The notes beneath the pieces were generated by a model, which did no database searches, had not been told where the DNA came from, and worked only from the letters and a program-made list of their open reading frames with translations. A program made the translations under genes and the position numbers. This document shows positions 7,691 through 17,127 of a DNA stretch of 64,000 bases, piece by piece. The stretch covers positions 372,001 to 436,000 of the forward strand of contig NC_002678.2 in the NCBI RefSeq assembly GCF_000009625.1, given 5' to 3'. Within the stretch, counting starts at the first letter, position 1, and each line of letters starts with the position of its first letter. This DNA is from Mesorhizobium japonicum MAFF 303099 (GTDB lineage: Bacteria; Pseudomonadota; Alphaproteobacteria; Rhizobiales; Rhizobiaceae).

Positions 7691-9511
7691 ATGGGCCGCG
7701 TTCTTGTTTGGCTGATCACCGCGATATCGCTTTTTACCCTTTCGCCGCGGCCGGCCATGTCGGAACCGAAGCATGCCATCGCCATGCAGGGCGAGCCGGC
7801 ACTGCCGCCCGACTATACCCATTTCGACTACGTCAATCCCGATGCGCCAAAGGGGGGCAGCATCACCTATTGTGTTGTCGGCAGCTTCGACAACCTCAAC
7901 CCTTTCATCCTGAAAAGCCTACGCACGACGGCGCGCGGCATGATGGATCTGACCTATGGCAATCTCGTTTTCGAGCCGCTGATGCAGCGCAATTACGACG
8001 AGGCCTTCAGTCTCTATGGCCTGCTCGCCGACAGCGCGGACATGGATTCCGAGCGCAAGTCGATCGAATTCCATCTCAATCCCAATGCAAAGTGGTCGGA
8101 TGGCGAGCCGGTGACGCCGGAGGATGTGCTGTTCACCTATGATGTCTTCACCGACAAGGGCCGCCCGCCCTACAACGCACGCATGAGCCTGATCGCCAAG
8201 CTTGAAAAGACGGGTGATCACAGCGTGCGCTTCACCTTCAATGACAAGGCCAATCGCGAAACACCCATGATCATCGCGCTGACGCCGATCCTGCCGAAAC
8301 ATGCCTTCGACAAGGAGACTTTCGACAAGACAACGCTGAAACCGCTGATTGGCAGTGGACCTTATACCATTGCCCAGGTGGCGCCGGGCCAGCGCATCGT
8401 GTTCAAGCGCAACCCCGATTATTGGGGCAAGGATGTCCCGGCCAAGCGCGGCTTCGACAATTACGGCCAGATCACCATCGAATATTTCCTCAACGCCAAC
8501 GCCAAGCTCGAGGCCTTCAAGAAAGGCCTCTGCGCCATCGATGATGACGGCGATCCGGTCAAACGGGAGCGTGATCTGGACTTCCCGGCCTTCCACAGGG
8601 GTGAGGTGGTTTCTGAAACCTTCGACACCGGCATTCCGCCGGTGGTGACCGGTTTCCTGTTCAACACGAGGCTGCCGAAGTTCTCCAATCCGGTGGTTCG
8701 ACGCGCGCTCGGCATGCTTTACGATTTCGAATGGGCGAACAAGAATCTGTTCGGCGGCAAATACACCCGCACGATGAGTTACTGGCAGAACTCCGAGCTT
8801 TCAGCGCTCGGCCATCCGGCCGACGACAGGGAAAAGGCCCTGCTCGCCCCCTACCCCGGCCGTGTGCCGCCCGATGTCATGGACGGCACCTGGAAACCGC
8901 CCGTGACCGACGGTTCGGGGCAGGACCGCAAAGTGCTGAAGGCGGCTTTCGATCTCCTGAAAAGCATCGGTTACCACGTGCAGGACGGTACGATGCTCGA
9001 TCCCGACGGCAAACCTTTCGGATTCGAGATCCTGACTGCTTCGCAAGACGAGGAACGGCTGGCCGGCATCTATCAGCGCACACTGGAGAAGATCGGCATC
9101 AATGTCAGCATCCGTAGCCTCGACGGCGATCAGATCCAGTCACGCAAGCAGCGCTTCGATTTCGAGGCTCTGATCGGATCCAGCGGCTTCAACAATTCGC
9201 TGTCGCCAGGCTTCGAACAGCTTGGACGCTGGAGCTCCGAGGCGGCCAAGGCCGAAGGCTCGTTCAATCTCGCCGGCGTTGCCGATCCGGCGGTCGATGC
9301 GGCGATCGAAGCGATGCTGCGCGCCCGCTCGAAGGAGGATTACGTCGCCGCCGTCCGCGTTCTCGACCGGCTGTTGATCTCGGGCAACTACATGGTGCCC
9401 ATGCAGTACAACACGCAGCAGTGGCTTGCTTACTGGAATTATCTGGAACATCCGAAGAAGACGCCCATATTCGGTTATCAGCTGCCGACATGGTGGCGCA
9501 AACCGAACTGA
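7691..9511 (+). CDS. Extracellular solute-binding protein, family 5 (YejA-like)
   Basis: A periplasmic oligopeptide-binding protein for an ABC importer. A signal peptide of about 24 residues ends near PAMS, and the mature protein begins with the YejA-type signature FDYVNPDAPKGGSITY. Other family marks are FHLNPNAKWSDGEPVTPEDV, GSGPY and the segment LYDFEWANKNLFGGKYTRT, which is characteristic of YejA rather than DppA/OppA. The 606-residue length fits. The start has TAGGAG seven bases upstream. No permease or ATPase genes lie alongside, so it either works with a transporter encoded elsewhere or duplicates its binding protein. In rhizobia Yej systems affect tolerance of host peptides, but this copy's ligand is unknown. 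Confidence 0.9.
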   Translation: MGRVLVWLITAISLFTLSPRPAMSEPKHAIAMQGEPALPPDYTHFDYVNPDAPKGGSITYCVVGSFDNLNPFILKSLRTTARGMMDLTYGNLVFEPLMQRNYDEAFSLYGLLADSADMDSERKSIEFHLNPNAKWSDGEPVTPEDVLFTYDVFTDKGRPPYNARMSLIAKLEKTGDHSVRFTFNDKANRETPMIIALTPILPKHAFDKETFDKTTLKPLIGSGPYTIAQVAPGQRIVFKRNPDYWGKDVPAKRGFDNYGQITIEYFLNANAKLEAFKKGLCAIDDDGDPVKRERDLDFPAFHRGEVVSETFDTGIPPVVTGFLFNTRLPKFSNPVVRRALGMLYDFEWANKNLFGGKYTRTMSYWQNSELSALGHPADDREKALLAPYPGRVPPDVMDGTWKPPVTDGSGQDRKVLKAAFDLLKSIGYHVQDGTMLDPDGKPFGFEILTASQDEERLAGIYQRTLEKIGINVSIRSLDGDQIQSRKQRFDFEALIGSSGFNNSLSPGFEQLGRWSSEAAKAEGSFNLAGVADPAVDAAIEAMLRARSKEDYVAAVRVLDRLLISGNYMVPMQYNTQQWLAYWNYLEHPKKTPIFGYQLPTWWRKPN

Positions 9512-9527
9512 AAGTCCGGAGATCGAG

Positions 9528-10208
9528 ATGAGCGAAGCGAACGCCGTAACCGTCGATGTGGTGTCGGATGTCGTCTGCCCCTGGTGCTTCATCGGCCAGA
9601 AGCGGCTGGACAAGGCGGTTGCCGCGGCCGGCGATGTCGATGTGCATATACGCTGGCGACCGTTCCAGCTCGATCCGACCATTCCGCCGCAAGGCAAGGA
9701 CCGCCGGGAGTATATGCTTGCCAAGTTCGGCAGCGACGAGCGCATTCGCGAGATTCATGCCCGCATCGAGCCGCTTGGCGAGGCAGAGGGCATTTCCTTT
9801 GCCTTCGATGCCATCAAGGTGGCGCCGAACACGCTCGATGCGCACCGCCTGATCCGCTGGGCGGGTGCTGCCGGTGAAGCCGTGCAGAACAGGCTGGTCC
9901 GCCGCCTCTTCCAGTTGAATTTCGAGGAAGGCGTCAACATCGGCGACCATGCCGTGTTGGTCGAAGCCGCCCGCGAGGCCGGCATGGATGCCTCCGTGGT
10001 CGCCACGCTCTTGCCGACCGACGCCGATGTCGAAGCGGTGCGCACGGAGATCGCCACGGCGTCGCGCATGGGCATATCGGGCGTGCCGTGCTTCCTGCTC
10101 GAAGGCAAATATGCCGTGATGGGTGCTCAGGACGTCGACACGCTGGCGGATGCCATCCGCCAGGTGGCGGCGGCGAAGGCACGGGGCGAATTGGACAAGG
10201 TCGGCTGA
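9528..10208 (+). CDS. DsbA-family oxidoreductase (FrnE-like)
   Basis: A thioredoxin-fold protein of the DsbA/FrnE/2-hydroxychromene isomerase family. The active-site motif CPWC appears early, in VVSDVVCPWCFIGQKRL, and the family's cis-proline region reads GISGVPCFLLEGKYAVMGAQ. No signal peptide is visible, which argues for a cytosolic FrnE-type role (disulfide handling or isomerisation) rather than periplasmic DsbA. The ATG at 9528 lies 16 bases after the binding-protein stop codon with GGAGA upstream, so the two genes are probably co-transcribed. The substrate is unknown. Confidence 0.88.
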   Translation: MSEANAVTVDVVSDVVCPWCFIGQKRLDKAVAAAGDVDVHIRWRPFQLDPTIPPQGKDRREYMLAKFGSDERIREIHARIEPLGEAEGISFAFDAIKVAPNTLDAHRLIRWAGAAGEAVQNRLVRRLFQLNFEEGVNIGDHAVLVEAAREAGMDASVVATLLPTDADVEAVRTEIATASRMGISGVPCFLLEGKYAVMGAQDVDTLADAIRQVAAAKARGELDKVG

Positions 10209-10241
10209 GGCCGGGCCATTCCTTCGCCTGCGAGCGCAGGC

Positions 10242-10694
10242 CTACTTCACCGTCACCTTGGCCTTGCTGATGAAAAATCCATGGCCGTTGCTTGCCGCGC
10301 AGATCAGGCCCTTCGTTGACGATTGGCAGGAAAACGGCCCAGCGCTCCAGCTGTTGCCGTAGGCGAGCCTTGTGACATCGCTGCAGCAAGGCTGTTCGCC
10401 GGGGTTCTTGATCAGCGTCGCCGGCCCCTTGGGGCCGAGGATGATGGTGATGTAGCTCGGCTCGACGCGCGAGCAACTCAGTTCAGGGCCGCCATCCTGA
10501 GGCTCATACGTGTTGGTGCCGCCTTTCGGCGTGTAGATGCAGCCAATGTTGTCGGACGGTGTGTTGAACTCGATCTGGCCCTCAGCGCTGGCCGGAATGC
10601 TCTGTTCGGCTGCATTCGCCAAAGATCCCCAAGTAAAGAGGGATAACCAGGCGATGAGGATGAAAGCCGCTGATGCGGTTGCGCGCGTGAACAT
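10242..10694 (-). CDS. Secreted DUF6636-like protein
   Basis: A probable exported protein of about 150 residues with no known function. The ATG at 10694 starts a signal peptide (hydrophobic AAFILIAWLSLF, cleavage near LANAA) and has AGGAA upstream. The open frame extends further upstream to 10772, but that extension has no signal character. The mature part includes FNTPSDNIGCIYTPKGG and several cysteines (GCIY, LSCSR, QPCCSD, PFSCQ, LICAAS), the cysteine-rich beta pattern I associate with DUF6636. It is convergent with the DsbA-family gene. Confidence 0.72.
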   Translation of the reverse strand: MFTRATASAAFILIAWLSLFTWGSLANAAEQSIPASAEGQIEFNTPSDNIGCIYTPKGGTNTYEPQDGGPELSCSRVEPSYITIILGPKGPATLIKNPGEQPCCSDVTRLAYGNSWSAGPFSCQSSTKGLICAASNGHGFFISKAKVTVK

Positions 10695-11015
10695 GGGGAA
10701 GCTTTCCTGTTGGACGACCATGGGTGTCGGCAACACCTCGAAAGGTTCAATCCCGAACCCGGGAATTGTCAACGCCGCTCCAGCCGATCGATTCCAGCGC
10801 CATGGTCAGGCATGTCGGATTCAAGGGCGGTGAAGTGGTGATCGACAAATAAGCCTCACCGCAAAGACCCTTTCTGGTCATTTCTCGGCCTCCGGAAATG
10901 CCGATCGCGGCAGGAATCAGACGTCAAAGGACGGTCGGTTTTCGGGAATTTGGTTAGCCCCAACGAAAAAACGGCTCGCCGGACAAGCCAGAATGAGTCA
11001 CGAAATCGTGTGAGA

Positions 11016-11034
11016 ACCTTCCCTTAGGGAAGGT
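11016..11034. repeat. Short palindrome of the rhizobial ACCTTCCC type
   Basis: ACCTTCCC, TTA, GGGAAGGT is a perfect 8-base inverted repeat in an otherwise empty intergenic stretch (10773-11204). Short palindromes with these arms are scattered through Mesorhizobium intergenic DNA as I remember it. No other feature is seen in this gap upstream of the palindromic site at 11205. Confidence 0.5.
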
Positions 11035-11204
11035 GATGGCGCGCCATATCGAAATCAAGTAACCATCTGACATTGTTGCGTTAAATCGCCTTTCCACCGG
11101 CTTCCGCGAAACGTTCGAAAGCCCGTTCTGTTGCCTTCAAGACACGCCCGGATCTTCAAATCTCGCCGAACCTCTACAAAAATTAATGGAAAATGATCAA
11201 TTGG

Positions 11205-11221
11205 TGTTACCATCCGTAACA
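11205..11221. promoter_or_regulatory. Operator-like palindrome upstream of the SbmA/BacA-like transporter
   Basis: TGTTAC and GTAACA form perfect 6-base arms around a 5-base spacer, in an A+T-rich stretch just upstream of the transporter's open frame. The size and symmetry suit a dimeric helix-turn-helix regulator. I cannot name the regulator. Confidence 0.45.
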
Positions 11222-11339
11222 AAACAAAAAAGGTTTGGGCGGGATCGTGATTCGGATCGGCAGACGATCGCAGGAGTCAGTACCGGATAGACTACACCGC
11301 GGCCCCGCAGGGCGGTCGCATTTGACGCCGGTATCCTCG

Positions 11340-13232
11340 ATGCGCAGTTTCTGGGGGCTGATGAAGGCCTACTGGTTCTCCGAGCGCTGGAAGGAAGCCT
11401 GGACGCTCACTGTCGTCATCGCCCTGCTGACGGCGCTTTCCAGCAAGGCCGGCGTCTGGTTTGCCTTGGCATTGGGCGAGTTGGGCAATTCGATCGCCTT
11501 CTTCCACGATGCGGCCAACACCAGCCCGCTGCAGGCAATTCTGACCAATGCCGGCATACTTGTGCTGCTGGTCGTGCTCAAGGATGCCGGCTTCACCGGC
11601 GTGCGCGGTCTTGTCTCGGCAACCCTGCACCGAAAGTGGCGCGGCTGGCTGAATAGCCAGTTCAACAAGGCTCTGCTCGACGGCAATCATACCCACTTCC
11701 ATGCTCAGCATGGTTCGGCGGCTGGCGGTATCGTCGCACCCGACAACATCGACCAGCGCATCCAGGAATCGATCAAGGACATGACGGGCGGGGCGATCGG
11801 TCTCGCCATGGGCGTTCTGGGTGTTGCGACCTCGCTCTATTTTATCGGCGAAAATCTGATCGGATCCTCGGTAGAGGTCAAAGGACTGGAGTTCCTCGGC
11901 GGTTATGGCAGCGCAGTGCTGGCCTTCCTCGCCGTCGCCATTTACGTGCCGTTGAACACTTGGATTGCGGTCAAGCTTGGCCGCTTGCTCGAGCGGCTCA
12001 ATATCCGCATGCAGCAGGCCGAGGGCAGCTACCGCAGTGAACTGACGACGTTCCTGCGCCGCAGCTTCCATGTCGCCGCCTCGCATGGCGAAGATGTGCA
12101 AAAGTCGATGCACGACAAGCTCTATGTCGATATCGACAAGACCTGGGGCAAGCTCAATGTCGTCAACAATGGCTACACGTCGTTCGAGCTGATCTACAAC
12201 TTCCTCGGCGCCCGGATCGTCGCCTATGGTCCCGGTCTGGTGTCGTTCATACACAATCGCTTGGACTACAAGGGCTACATAACCGGCTCCGAAATGGTCG
12301 CCCAGTTGATCAGCCAGTGCTCGTGGTTCATCCATGTCATGCCCGCCATCGCCACGCTGCGCGCCAACAGCCAGCGTGTCACGGAACTGGCGAACGCGAT
12401 CGAGAACGTCCAGCATCCGCAGGCGTTCTACAGCCAGACCGGTCAGTCCGACTTCCACTATGCCAGCCAGAACCCTGTTTTCGGCCTGACCATCCAGAAG
12501 CTCGAACTGGCACATCAGGGCGAGGACGCGACACCGTTCCTCAGTGCCGCCAATTTGCGCTTCCGGCGCGGCGAGTGGACGTTCCTCAAAGGCGAATCCG
12601 GTTGCGGCAAGACTTCGCTGATCAAGGCGATCAACGGCCTCTGGCCTTATGGCCGCGGCACCATTGTCTTCCCCGACGGGGTGAAGAGTTTTTACGCCGC
12701 CCAGGAGGTCAAGCTCCAGCAGGTGTCGCTGAAACAGCTGGTCTGCCTGCCGGGCTCCGAGCACGACCATGGCGATGCCCAGGTCGCGTCGGCGCTGCAC
12801 AAGGCGGGCCTTGGCGACTTCATCGAGCATATGGCCAATGAAAGCCGTGAAGGCAAAAGCTGGGATCAGGTCTTGTCGGGCGGCCAGAAGCAGAAGCTGG
12901 TGGTGGCCCGCATCATCCTGCAGCAGCCGGGGCTGCTGTTCCTCGACGAGGCGACCGGCGCCCTCGACCCGGAGGGCAAGATTGCCTTCCACCAGGCGAT
13001 CAAGGACAACTGCCCCGATGTCACCGTGATCAGCGTCATGCACGAAGCAGTGGCGCCACGATCGGCTGCCGGCACCGAGTTCTACCACTCGATCGTGTTG
13101 ATCGCCGACGGCGTCGCCACCAAGAAGCCGCTGACTCCGACCCTGCCAGTCGAACTCACCACGATTCTGACCCAGCCACGGCCGGTCGAGGATAAATGGC
13201 TGCGTTTCTCGCGCCGGCTGAAGCAGAAATAA
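11340..13232 (+). CDS. SbmA/BacA-like ABC transporter, fused permease and ATPase
   Basis: An inner-membrane transporter with an N-terminal membrane domain of the SbmA/BacA-like class and a C-terminal ATPase, the YddA/BclA layout. The membrane domain carries the family signature APDNIDQRIQESIKDMT. The ATPase has Walker A (KGESGCGKTS), signature LSGGQKQK, Walker B (GLLFLDEATGALD) and an H-loop histidine (VMHEAV). Relatives import peptides or peptide-like antibiotics, and BclA of Bradyrhizobium is needed for symbiosis with legumes that make NCR peptides. I chose the ATG at 11340 because homology-like sequence starts there; the frame is open back to a TTG at 11235, with aaaaaagg before it. The substrate is inferred only from the family. 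Confidence 0.85.
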   Translation: MRSFWGLMKAYWFSERWKEAWTLTVVIALLTALSSKAGVWFALALGELGNSIAFFHDAANTSPLQAILTNAGILVLLVVLKDAGFTGVRGLVSATLHRKWRGWLNSQFNKALLDGNHTHFHAQHGSAAGGIVAPDNIDQRIQESIKDMTGGAIGLAMGVLGVATSLYFIGENLIGSSVEVKGLEFLGGYGSAVLAFLAVAIYVPLNTWIAVKLGRLLERLNIRMQQAEGSYRSELTTFLRRSFHVAASHGEDVQKSMHDKLYVDIDKTWGKLNVVNNGYTSFELIYNFLGARIVAYGPGLVSFIHNRLDYKGYITGSEMVAQLISQCSWFIHVMPAIATLRANSQRVTELANAIENVQHPQAFYSQTGQSDFHYASQNPVFGLTIQKLELAHQGEDATPFLSAANLRFRRGEWTFLKGESGCGKTSLIKAINGLWPYGRGTIVFPDGVKSFYAAQEVKLQQVSLKQLVCLPGSEHDHGDAQVASALHKAGLGDFIEHMANESREGKSWDQVLSGGQKQKLVVARIILQQPGLLFLDEATGALDPEGKIAFHQAIKDNCPDVTVISVMHEAVAPRSAAGTEFYHSIVLIADGVATKKPLTPTLPVELTTILTQPRPVEDKWLRFSRRLKQK

Positions 13233-13328
13233 CGTTGATTTCACCACGACTTGCCGGGCAGCACGGCGGTCGGCGGTCACAGTATCGCGATCGGAGCCAT
13301 CGGGCGCCGTTTTCCTCACTCACCGCGA

Positions 13329-13356
13329 TTGACTCGGCAAGGCGCGCCCCTATGTT
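13329..13356 (+). promoter_or_regulatory. Candidate sigma-70 promoter for mgtE
   Basis: TTGACT, a 16-base spacer and TATGTT lie about 150 bases upstream of the mgtE start. The -35 match is good and the -10 moderate. No Mg-sensing leader structure was recognised in the stretch between this site and mgtE. Confidence 0.4.
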
Positions 13357-13504
13357 GCGCCGGCTTGCTGATAGTCAAACGCGAACCCGCAAGCGGAAAG
13401 GTCACCGCGCCATGCCTGGCGACAGTATTAGTCGAACGCAACCGCCGTCCGTCTACACGTGACCCCACATGGTTCATGTCCTGCCGGACGGCAAGGAGTG
13501 AACC

Positions 13505-14869
13505 ATGAATGATTTTTCCCCCGTGGCGGACGACGAGGCCGTTGCCATCGCCCGCATCCTTGCAAACGACCATGTCGCCGACGTGGTCGAGGCGCTCAAC
13601 CATGAATCGCGCGAAACCGCGACGGATCTGCTTTGCGCCGTACCCTTCGAACGGCTGGTCGAGATCTTCGACCAGCCCGAACTCGACGGTGCGCCCGAAC
13701 TCGCGGACGCCCTGCCCCGCGCTAAGGCAAGCAAGCTGCTCACCGCCATGTCGGTCGACCGTGCGGCCGACATACTGCGCGAGCTCGACGAGCCGGCGCG
13801 ATCCGAACTGCTCGGCGCACTGGCGCCGCCGCTGCGCGCCACTCTGCTTTCCATCCTGGGCTATCCCGAAGGCAGCGCCGCTTCGATCATGACGACGGAG
13901 TTCGTCAGCGTTCCCTCGGACTGGACCGTCGGGCGCACGCTCGACTACATCCGCAAGGTCGAGCGGACGCGCGAAACCGTCTACGCGATCTACATCGTCG
14001 ATCCGCAAACGCATCTCCTGGTGCGGTCGACCGGCCTGCGCCGGCTCATTACTGGTGAGCCGGACGACCCGGTCCTGTCGGTGGCACCGGACCGCGTGCC
14101 GGTCACGGTCACCCCGCTGACCGATCGTGAAACCCTGGCGCAGACGATCTCCAAATATGATCTTCTCGCCGTGCCGGTCGTCGACCATGGCAAGATCCTC
14201 GGCATCGTCACCATCGACGACATCATCGACACGATGATCGAAGAAACGACGGAGGATGTGCACCGCTTCGGCGGCATGGAAGCGCTCGACGAGCCCTACA
14301 TGAAGATGAGCTTCCTCGCCATGATCCAGAAGCGCGCCGGCTGGCTGTGCGCGCTGTTTCTCAGTGAAATGCTGACCGCCAATGCCATGCAGAGCTACGA
14401 GAGCGAGTTGGAAAGGGCGATCGTGCTCACCCTCTTCATCCCGCTGATCATGAGCTCCGGCGGCAATTCCGGCTCGCAGGCGACCTCGCTGGTCATTCGG
14501 GCGATGGCGCTGCGCGAGATTGGCCTCGGCGACTGGTGGCGGGTTGCCTTGCGCGAACTGCCGACCGGCCTGGTGCTGGGATCGATCCTTGGCGTTGTCG
14601 GCGTCTGCCGCATCACGCTGTGGCAGTATTTCGGTTTCTACGATTACGGCCCGCACTGGCCGCTGATTGCCGCGACGGTTGGCGCTGCACTGGTCGGCAT
14701 CGTCACCTTCGGCTCCCTCTCGGGGTCGATGCTGCCCTTCGCGCTGAAACGGGTCGGTTTCGACCCCGCCAGCGCATCGGCGCCGTTTGTCGCCACGCTG
14801 GTCGATGTCACCGGGCTGGTGATCTATTTCTCGGTGGCGCAGGTCATCCTGCGCGGCACGCTGCTGTAG
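13505..14869 (+). CDS. mgtE: Magnesium transporter MgtE
   Basis: A Mg2+-selective channel/transporter of the inner membrane. The layout is complete for the family: an N-terminal helical MgtE domain (to about residue 125), two CBS domains (about 130-250, with YAIYIVDP and LLAVPVVDHGKILGIVTIDD), a linker helix, then five membrane helices. The pore signature PLIMSSGGNSGSQ is intact. At 454 residues it is standard. The start has AAGGAG seven bases upstream. It is convergent with gor, with about 100 bases between them. Confidence 0.95.
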   Translation: MNDFSPVADDEAVAIARILANDHVADVVEALNHESRETATDLLCAVPFERLVEIFDQPELDGAPELADALPRAKASKLLTAMSVDRAADILRELDEPARSELLGALAPPLRATLLSILGYPEGSAASIMTTEFVSVPSDWTVGRTLDYIRKVERTRETVYAIYIVDPQTHLLVRSTGLRRLITGEPDDPVLSVAPDRVPVTVTPLTDRETLAQTISKYDLLAVPVVDHGKILGIVTIDDIIDTMIEETTEDVHRFGGMEALDEPYMKMSFLAMIQKRAGWLCALFLSEMLTANAMQSYESELERAIVLTLFIPLIMSSGGNSGSQATSLVIRAMALREIGLGDWWRVALRELPTGLVLGSILGVVGVCRITLWQYFGFYDYGPHWPLIAATVGAALVGIVTFGSLSGSMLPFALKRVGFDPASASAPFVATLVDVTGLVIYFSVAQVILRGTLL

Positions 14870-14975
14870 CCGTATTGCTGTCTCCGCCGCTGGCCATGGC
14901 CGGCGGCGGCTTCCGCCTTTCAGGCTTGCCTGCCGTAGATGCTTCCGTCGACTTTTATGGAGCAAGCCGCGCTCG

Positions 14976-16367
14976 TCACTGGACGCGCTGGCCGTCCTTC
15001 ACGCGGTAGGTCGGCTTGTACATGGTGACGAGTTCTTCCGCCGCGGTCGGGTGCACGGCCATTGTGCGGTCGAAATCATCCTTGCTCAGGCCGGCCTTCA
15101 GCGGAATACCGAGCAGCTGCGCCATTTCGCCGGCATCCGGCCCCAATATGTGGGCGCCGAGCACTTTGCGGGAAGCGCCGTCGACCACCAGCTTTATCAG
15201 CATCTTCTCGTCGCGGCCCGAGAGCGTATGCCGCATCGGCCGGAAGCTGGCGCGGTAGATTTCGACATCGGCGAAACGCTTCACGGCTTCGTCTTCCGAC
15301 AGACCGACAGTACCGATTTCAGGCTGCGAGAAGACCGCGGTGGCGATGGTGTCGTGGTCGGGCGCGGTCGGATTCCCCTTGAATGCCGTCTCGACAAAGC
15401 ACATCGCTTCGTGGATCGCCACCGGTGTCAGCTGCACGCGGTTGGTGACGTCGCCGATCGCCCAGATATTGTCGATGTTGGTGCGGGAGTACTCGTCGAC
15501 CTTGATCGCGCCGGCTTGGGTCATCTCGAGGCCGATGCCTTCCAGACCCATATTCTCGGTGTTGGGAATGCGCCCGATGGCCAGCATGACCTGGTCCACC
15601 GTCAGGGTCTGGCCGCTGGTGAGAAGGGCGTCGAGCCGGCCGTCCGGCCGCTTGTGCACCCGCTCGCTCACTGCATGGCAAAGTATCTTGATCCCCTTCT
15701 TTTCCATGGTCTCGTGCAGCGTGCGGCGCAGATCCATGTCGAAGCGGCTGAGGATCTCCTTGCCGCGATAGACCAGCGTGGTGTCGACGCCGAGGCCGTG
15801 GAAAATGTTGGCGAACTCGACCGCGATATAGCCGCCGCCCTCGATCATGATCGCCTTCGGCAGTTCCTTGAGGTCGAAAGCCTCGTTGGAAAAGATGCAA
15901 TGCTCATGGCCGGGAAGCGCCGGGTGGGCCGCCGGACGGCCGCCGGTGGCGATCAGGATTTGGTCGGCGGTGACGGTGCGGTCGTCGTCCAGGAGATGCA
16001 CCACATGCGGGTCTACGATCATCGCCCGCGAAGGGAAGGTCTCGCCGCCGGCGCCCTCGACATTCTTCTTGTAGATTGCCTCCAGCCGGCTGATCTCGCG
16101 GTCCTTGTTGGCGACCAGTGTCTGCCAATTGAAACTGGCCTCCGGCACCGTCCAGCCATAGCCGGCGGCATCGGCAAAATGCTCCGGAAATTGCGAGGCG
16201 TAGACATAGAGTTTTTTCGGCACGCAGCCGCGGATGACACAGGTGCCGCCAAATCGGTATTCCTCGGCGATGCCGACGCGCTTGCCGAGTGTCGCGGCAA
16301 CGCGCGCCGCCCTCACCCCACCGGAGCCGCCGCCGATGACGAAAAGATCGTAGTCATAACCGGCCAT
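14976..16367 (-). CDS. gor: Glutathione-disulfide reductase
   Basis: A cytosolic FAD flavoenzyme that reduces oxidised glutathione with NADPH. The FAD loop IGGGSGG is at residues 11-17 and the redox-active cysteines are C43 and C48 in GGTCVIRGCVPKK. The C-terminal interface holds the catalytic histidine in VHPTAAEE. The NAD(P)-binding loop is GGGYIAVEF. The ATG at 16367 has AAGGAG eight bases upstream; the open frame continues further upstream, but that part encodes nothing recognisable. At 463 residues it is a normal GR. Confidence 0.93.
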   Translation of the reverse strand: MAGYDYDLFVIGGGSGGVRAARVAATLGKRVGIAEEYRFGGTCVIRGCVPKKLYVYASQFPEHFADAAGYGWTVPEASFNWQTLVANKDREISRLEAIYKKNVEGAGGETFPSRAMIVDPHVVHLLDDDRTVTADQILIATGGRPAAHPALPGHEHCIFSNEAFDLKELPKAIMIEGGGYIAVEFANIFHGLGVDTTLVYRGKEILSRFDMDLRRTLHETMEKKGIKILCHAVSERVHKRPDGRLDALLTSGQTLTVDQVMLAIGRIPNTENMGLEGIGLEMTQAGAIKVDEYSRTNIDNIWAIGDVTNRVQLTPVAIHEAMCFVETAFKGNPTAPDHDTIATAVFSQPEIGTVGLSEDEAVKRFADVEIYRASFRPMRHTLSGRDEKMLIKLVVDGASRKVLGAHILGPDAGEMAQLLGIPLKAGLSKDDFDRTMAVHPTAAEELVTMYKPTYRVKDGQRVQ

Positions 16368-16429
16368 GGGGCGGCTCCTTGAACGTCGGAAAATGTGAGT
16401 GACAGGTAGGCCGCCAATGGCCAAAAGAA

Positions 16430-16450
16430 AAGCCCGGACAAGCCGGGCTT
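16430..16450 (-). terminator. Rho-independent terminator of the DUF2059 gene
   Basis: AAGCCCGG and CCGGGCTT enclose a 5-base loop, and on the minus strand the stem is followed by TTTCTTTT. It lies about 40 bases past the stop codon of the DUF2059 gene and should end the rpiA-DUF2059 message. Confidence 0.85.
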
Positions 16451-16488
16451 CACAGATGGCCGCAAGGCCACATTTTGAAAACGCAGGA

Positions 16489-17127
16489 TCAGTTCTGCGT
16501 GCCGTCGGCGGGAGCGGAGCCGTCGGCCGGCGCCGAGCCGTCGGCAGGTGCGGCGCCATCCGCCGGAGCCGCATTGTCGGCCGGAGCAGCTCCATCAGCG
16601 GGCGCAGGGGCAGCCGGCGCCTTTGCCTTGGCGGCCGCGGCCAGCGTTTCGCCGACCTGCTGGGCGAGATCGCGGGCAAGGCCGTTCTGCCAGATGTCGG
16701 CAGCCTTGACCAAATCACGCGTCACGGTCGGGCCGCTGTCGAGCAGCTTCTTGCCGGAGTCGGAGCTGTAGAAGGCCGCGATCTCGTTGAGTTCCTTTTC
16801 GGAAAACACCTTCGCATAGGCAAGGGCTGCTTCCTTCTCGAGATCGGCGCGGCGCGAGGCCAGCGCCAGCGCCTTCTCGTTGATCGTCTTGCCGATCAGC
16901 TCCTGCATATCCGGGTTTTTCTGGATGAGCTGCGATTCGAGCGCGGCGGCCGCCTGCGGCAGGATGTTGTCGAACGGGTCGGTCGCATGGATCGCCGCGA
17001 CCGCAGCGCGGGCGGCCTTCAGGTGCGACTCCGTGACGTCCTGCGAAAACGCCGGCGACGAGAAGGCGAAAACGGCTGAAGCCGCCAGAACGACGCAAAG
17101 GCCGCGAACCCGGTTATGCAACATCAT
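16489..17127 (-). CDS. Secreted DUF2059 domain protein with C-terminal PADG repeats
   Basis: An exported protein of about 212 residues. A signal peptide ends at about residue 28 (AFSSPAFSQ). The DUF2059 core follows, with [19 protein letters not shown] as its best mark, and then an Ala/Pro-rich tail built from imperfect APADG units. The function of DUF2059 is unknown; the tail looks like a flexible periplasmic linker. The start ATGATG overlaps the end of rpiA by 14 bases, so it is probably translated from the same message. An ATG one codon later (17124) is an equal choice. A terminator follows at 16430. Confidence 0.87.

Noticed and set aside
11292..13319. 675-codon minus-strand open frame
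   Set aside because: It is antisense to the SbmA/BacA-like transporter, which has all ABC motifs; the antisense product has composition typical of a shadow frame.
13316..14965. 549-codon minus-strand open frame
   Set aside because: It is antisense to mgtE, which is complete and well recognised.
15051..16382. 443-codon plus-strand open frame
   Set aside because: It is antisense to gor.
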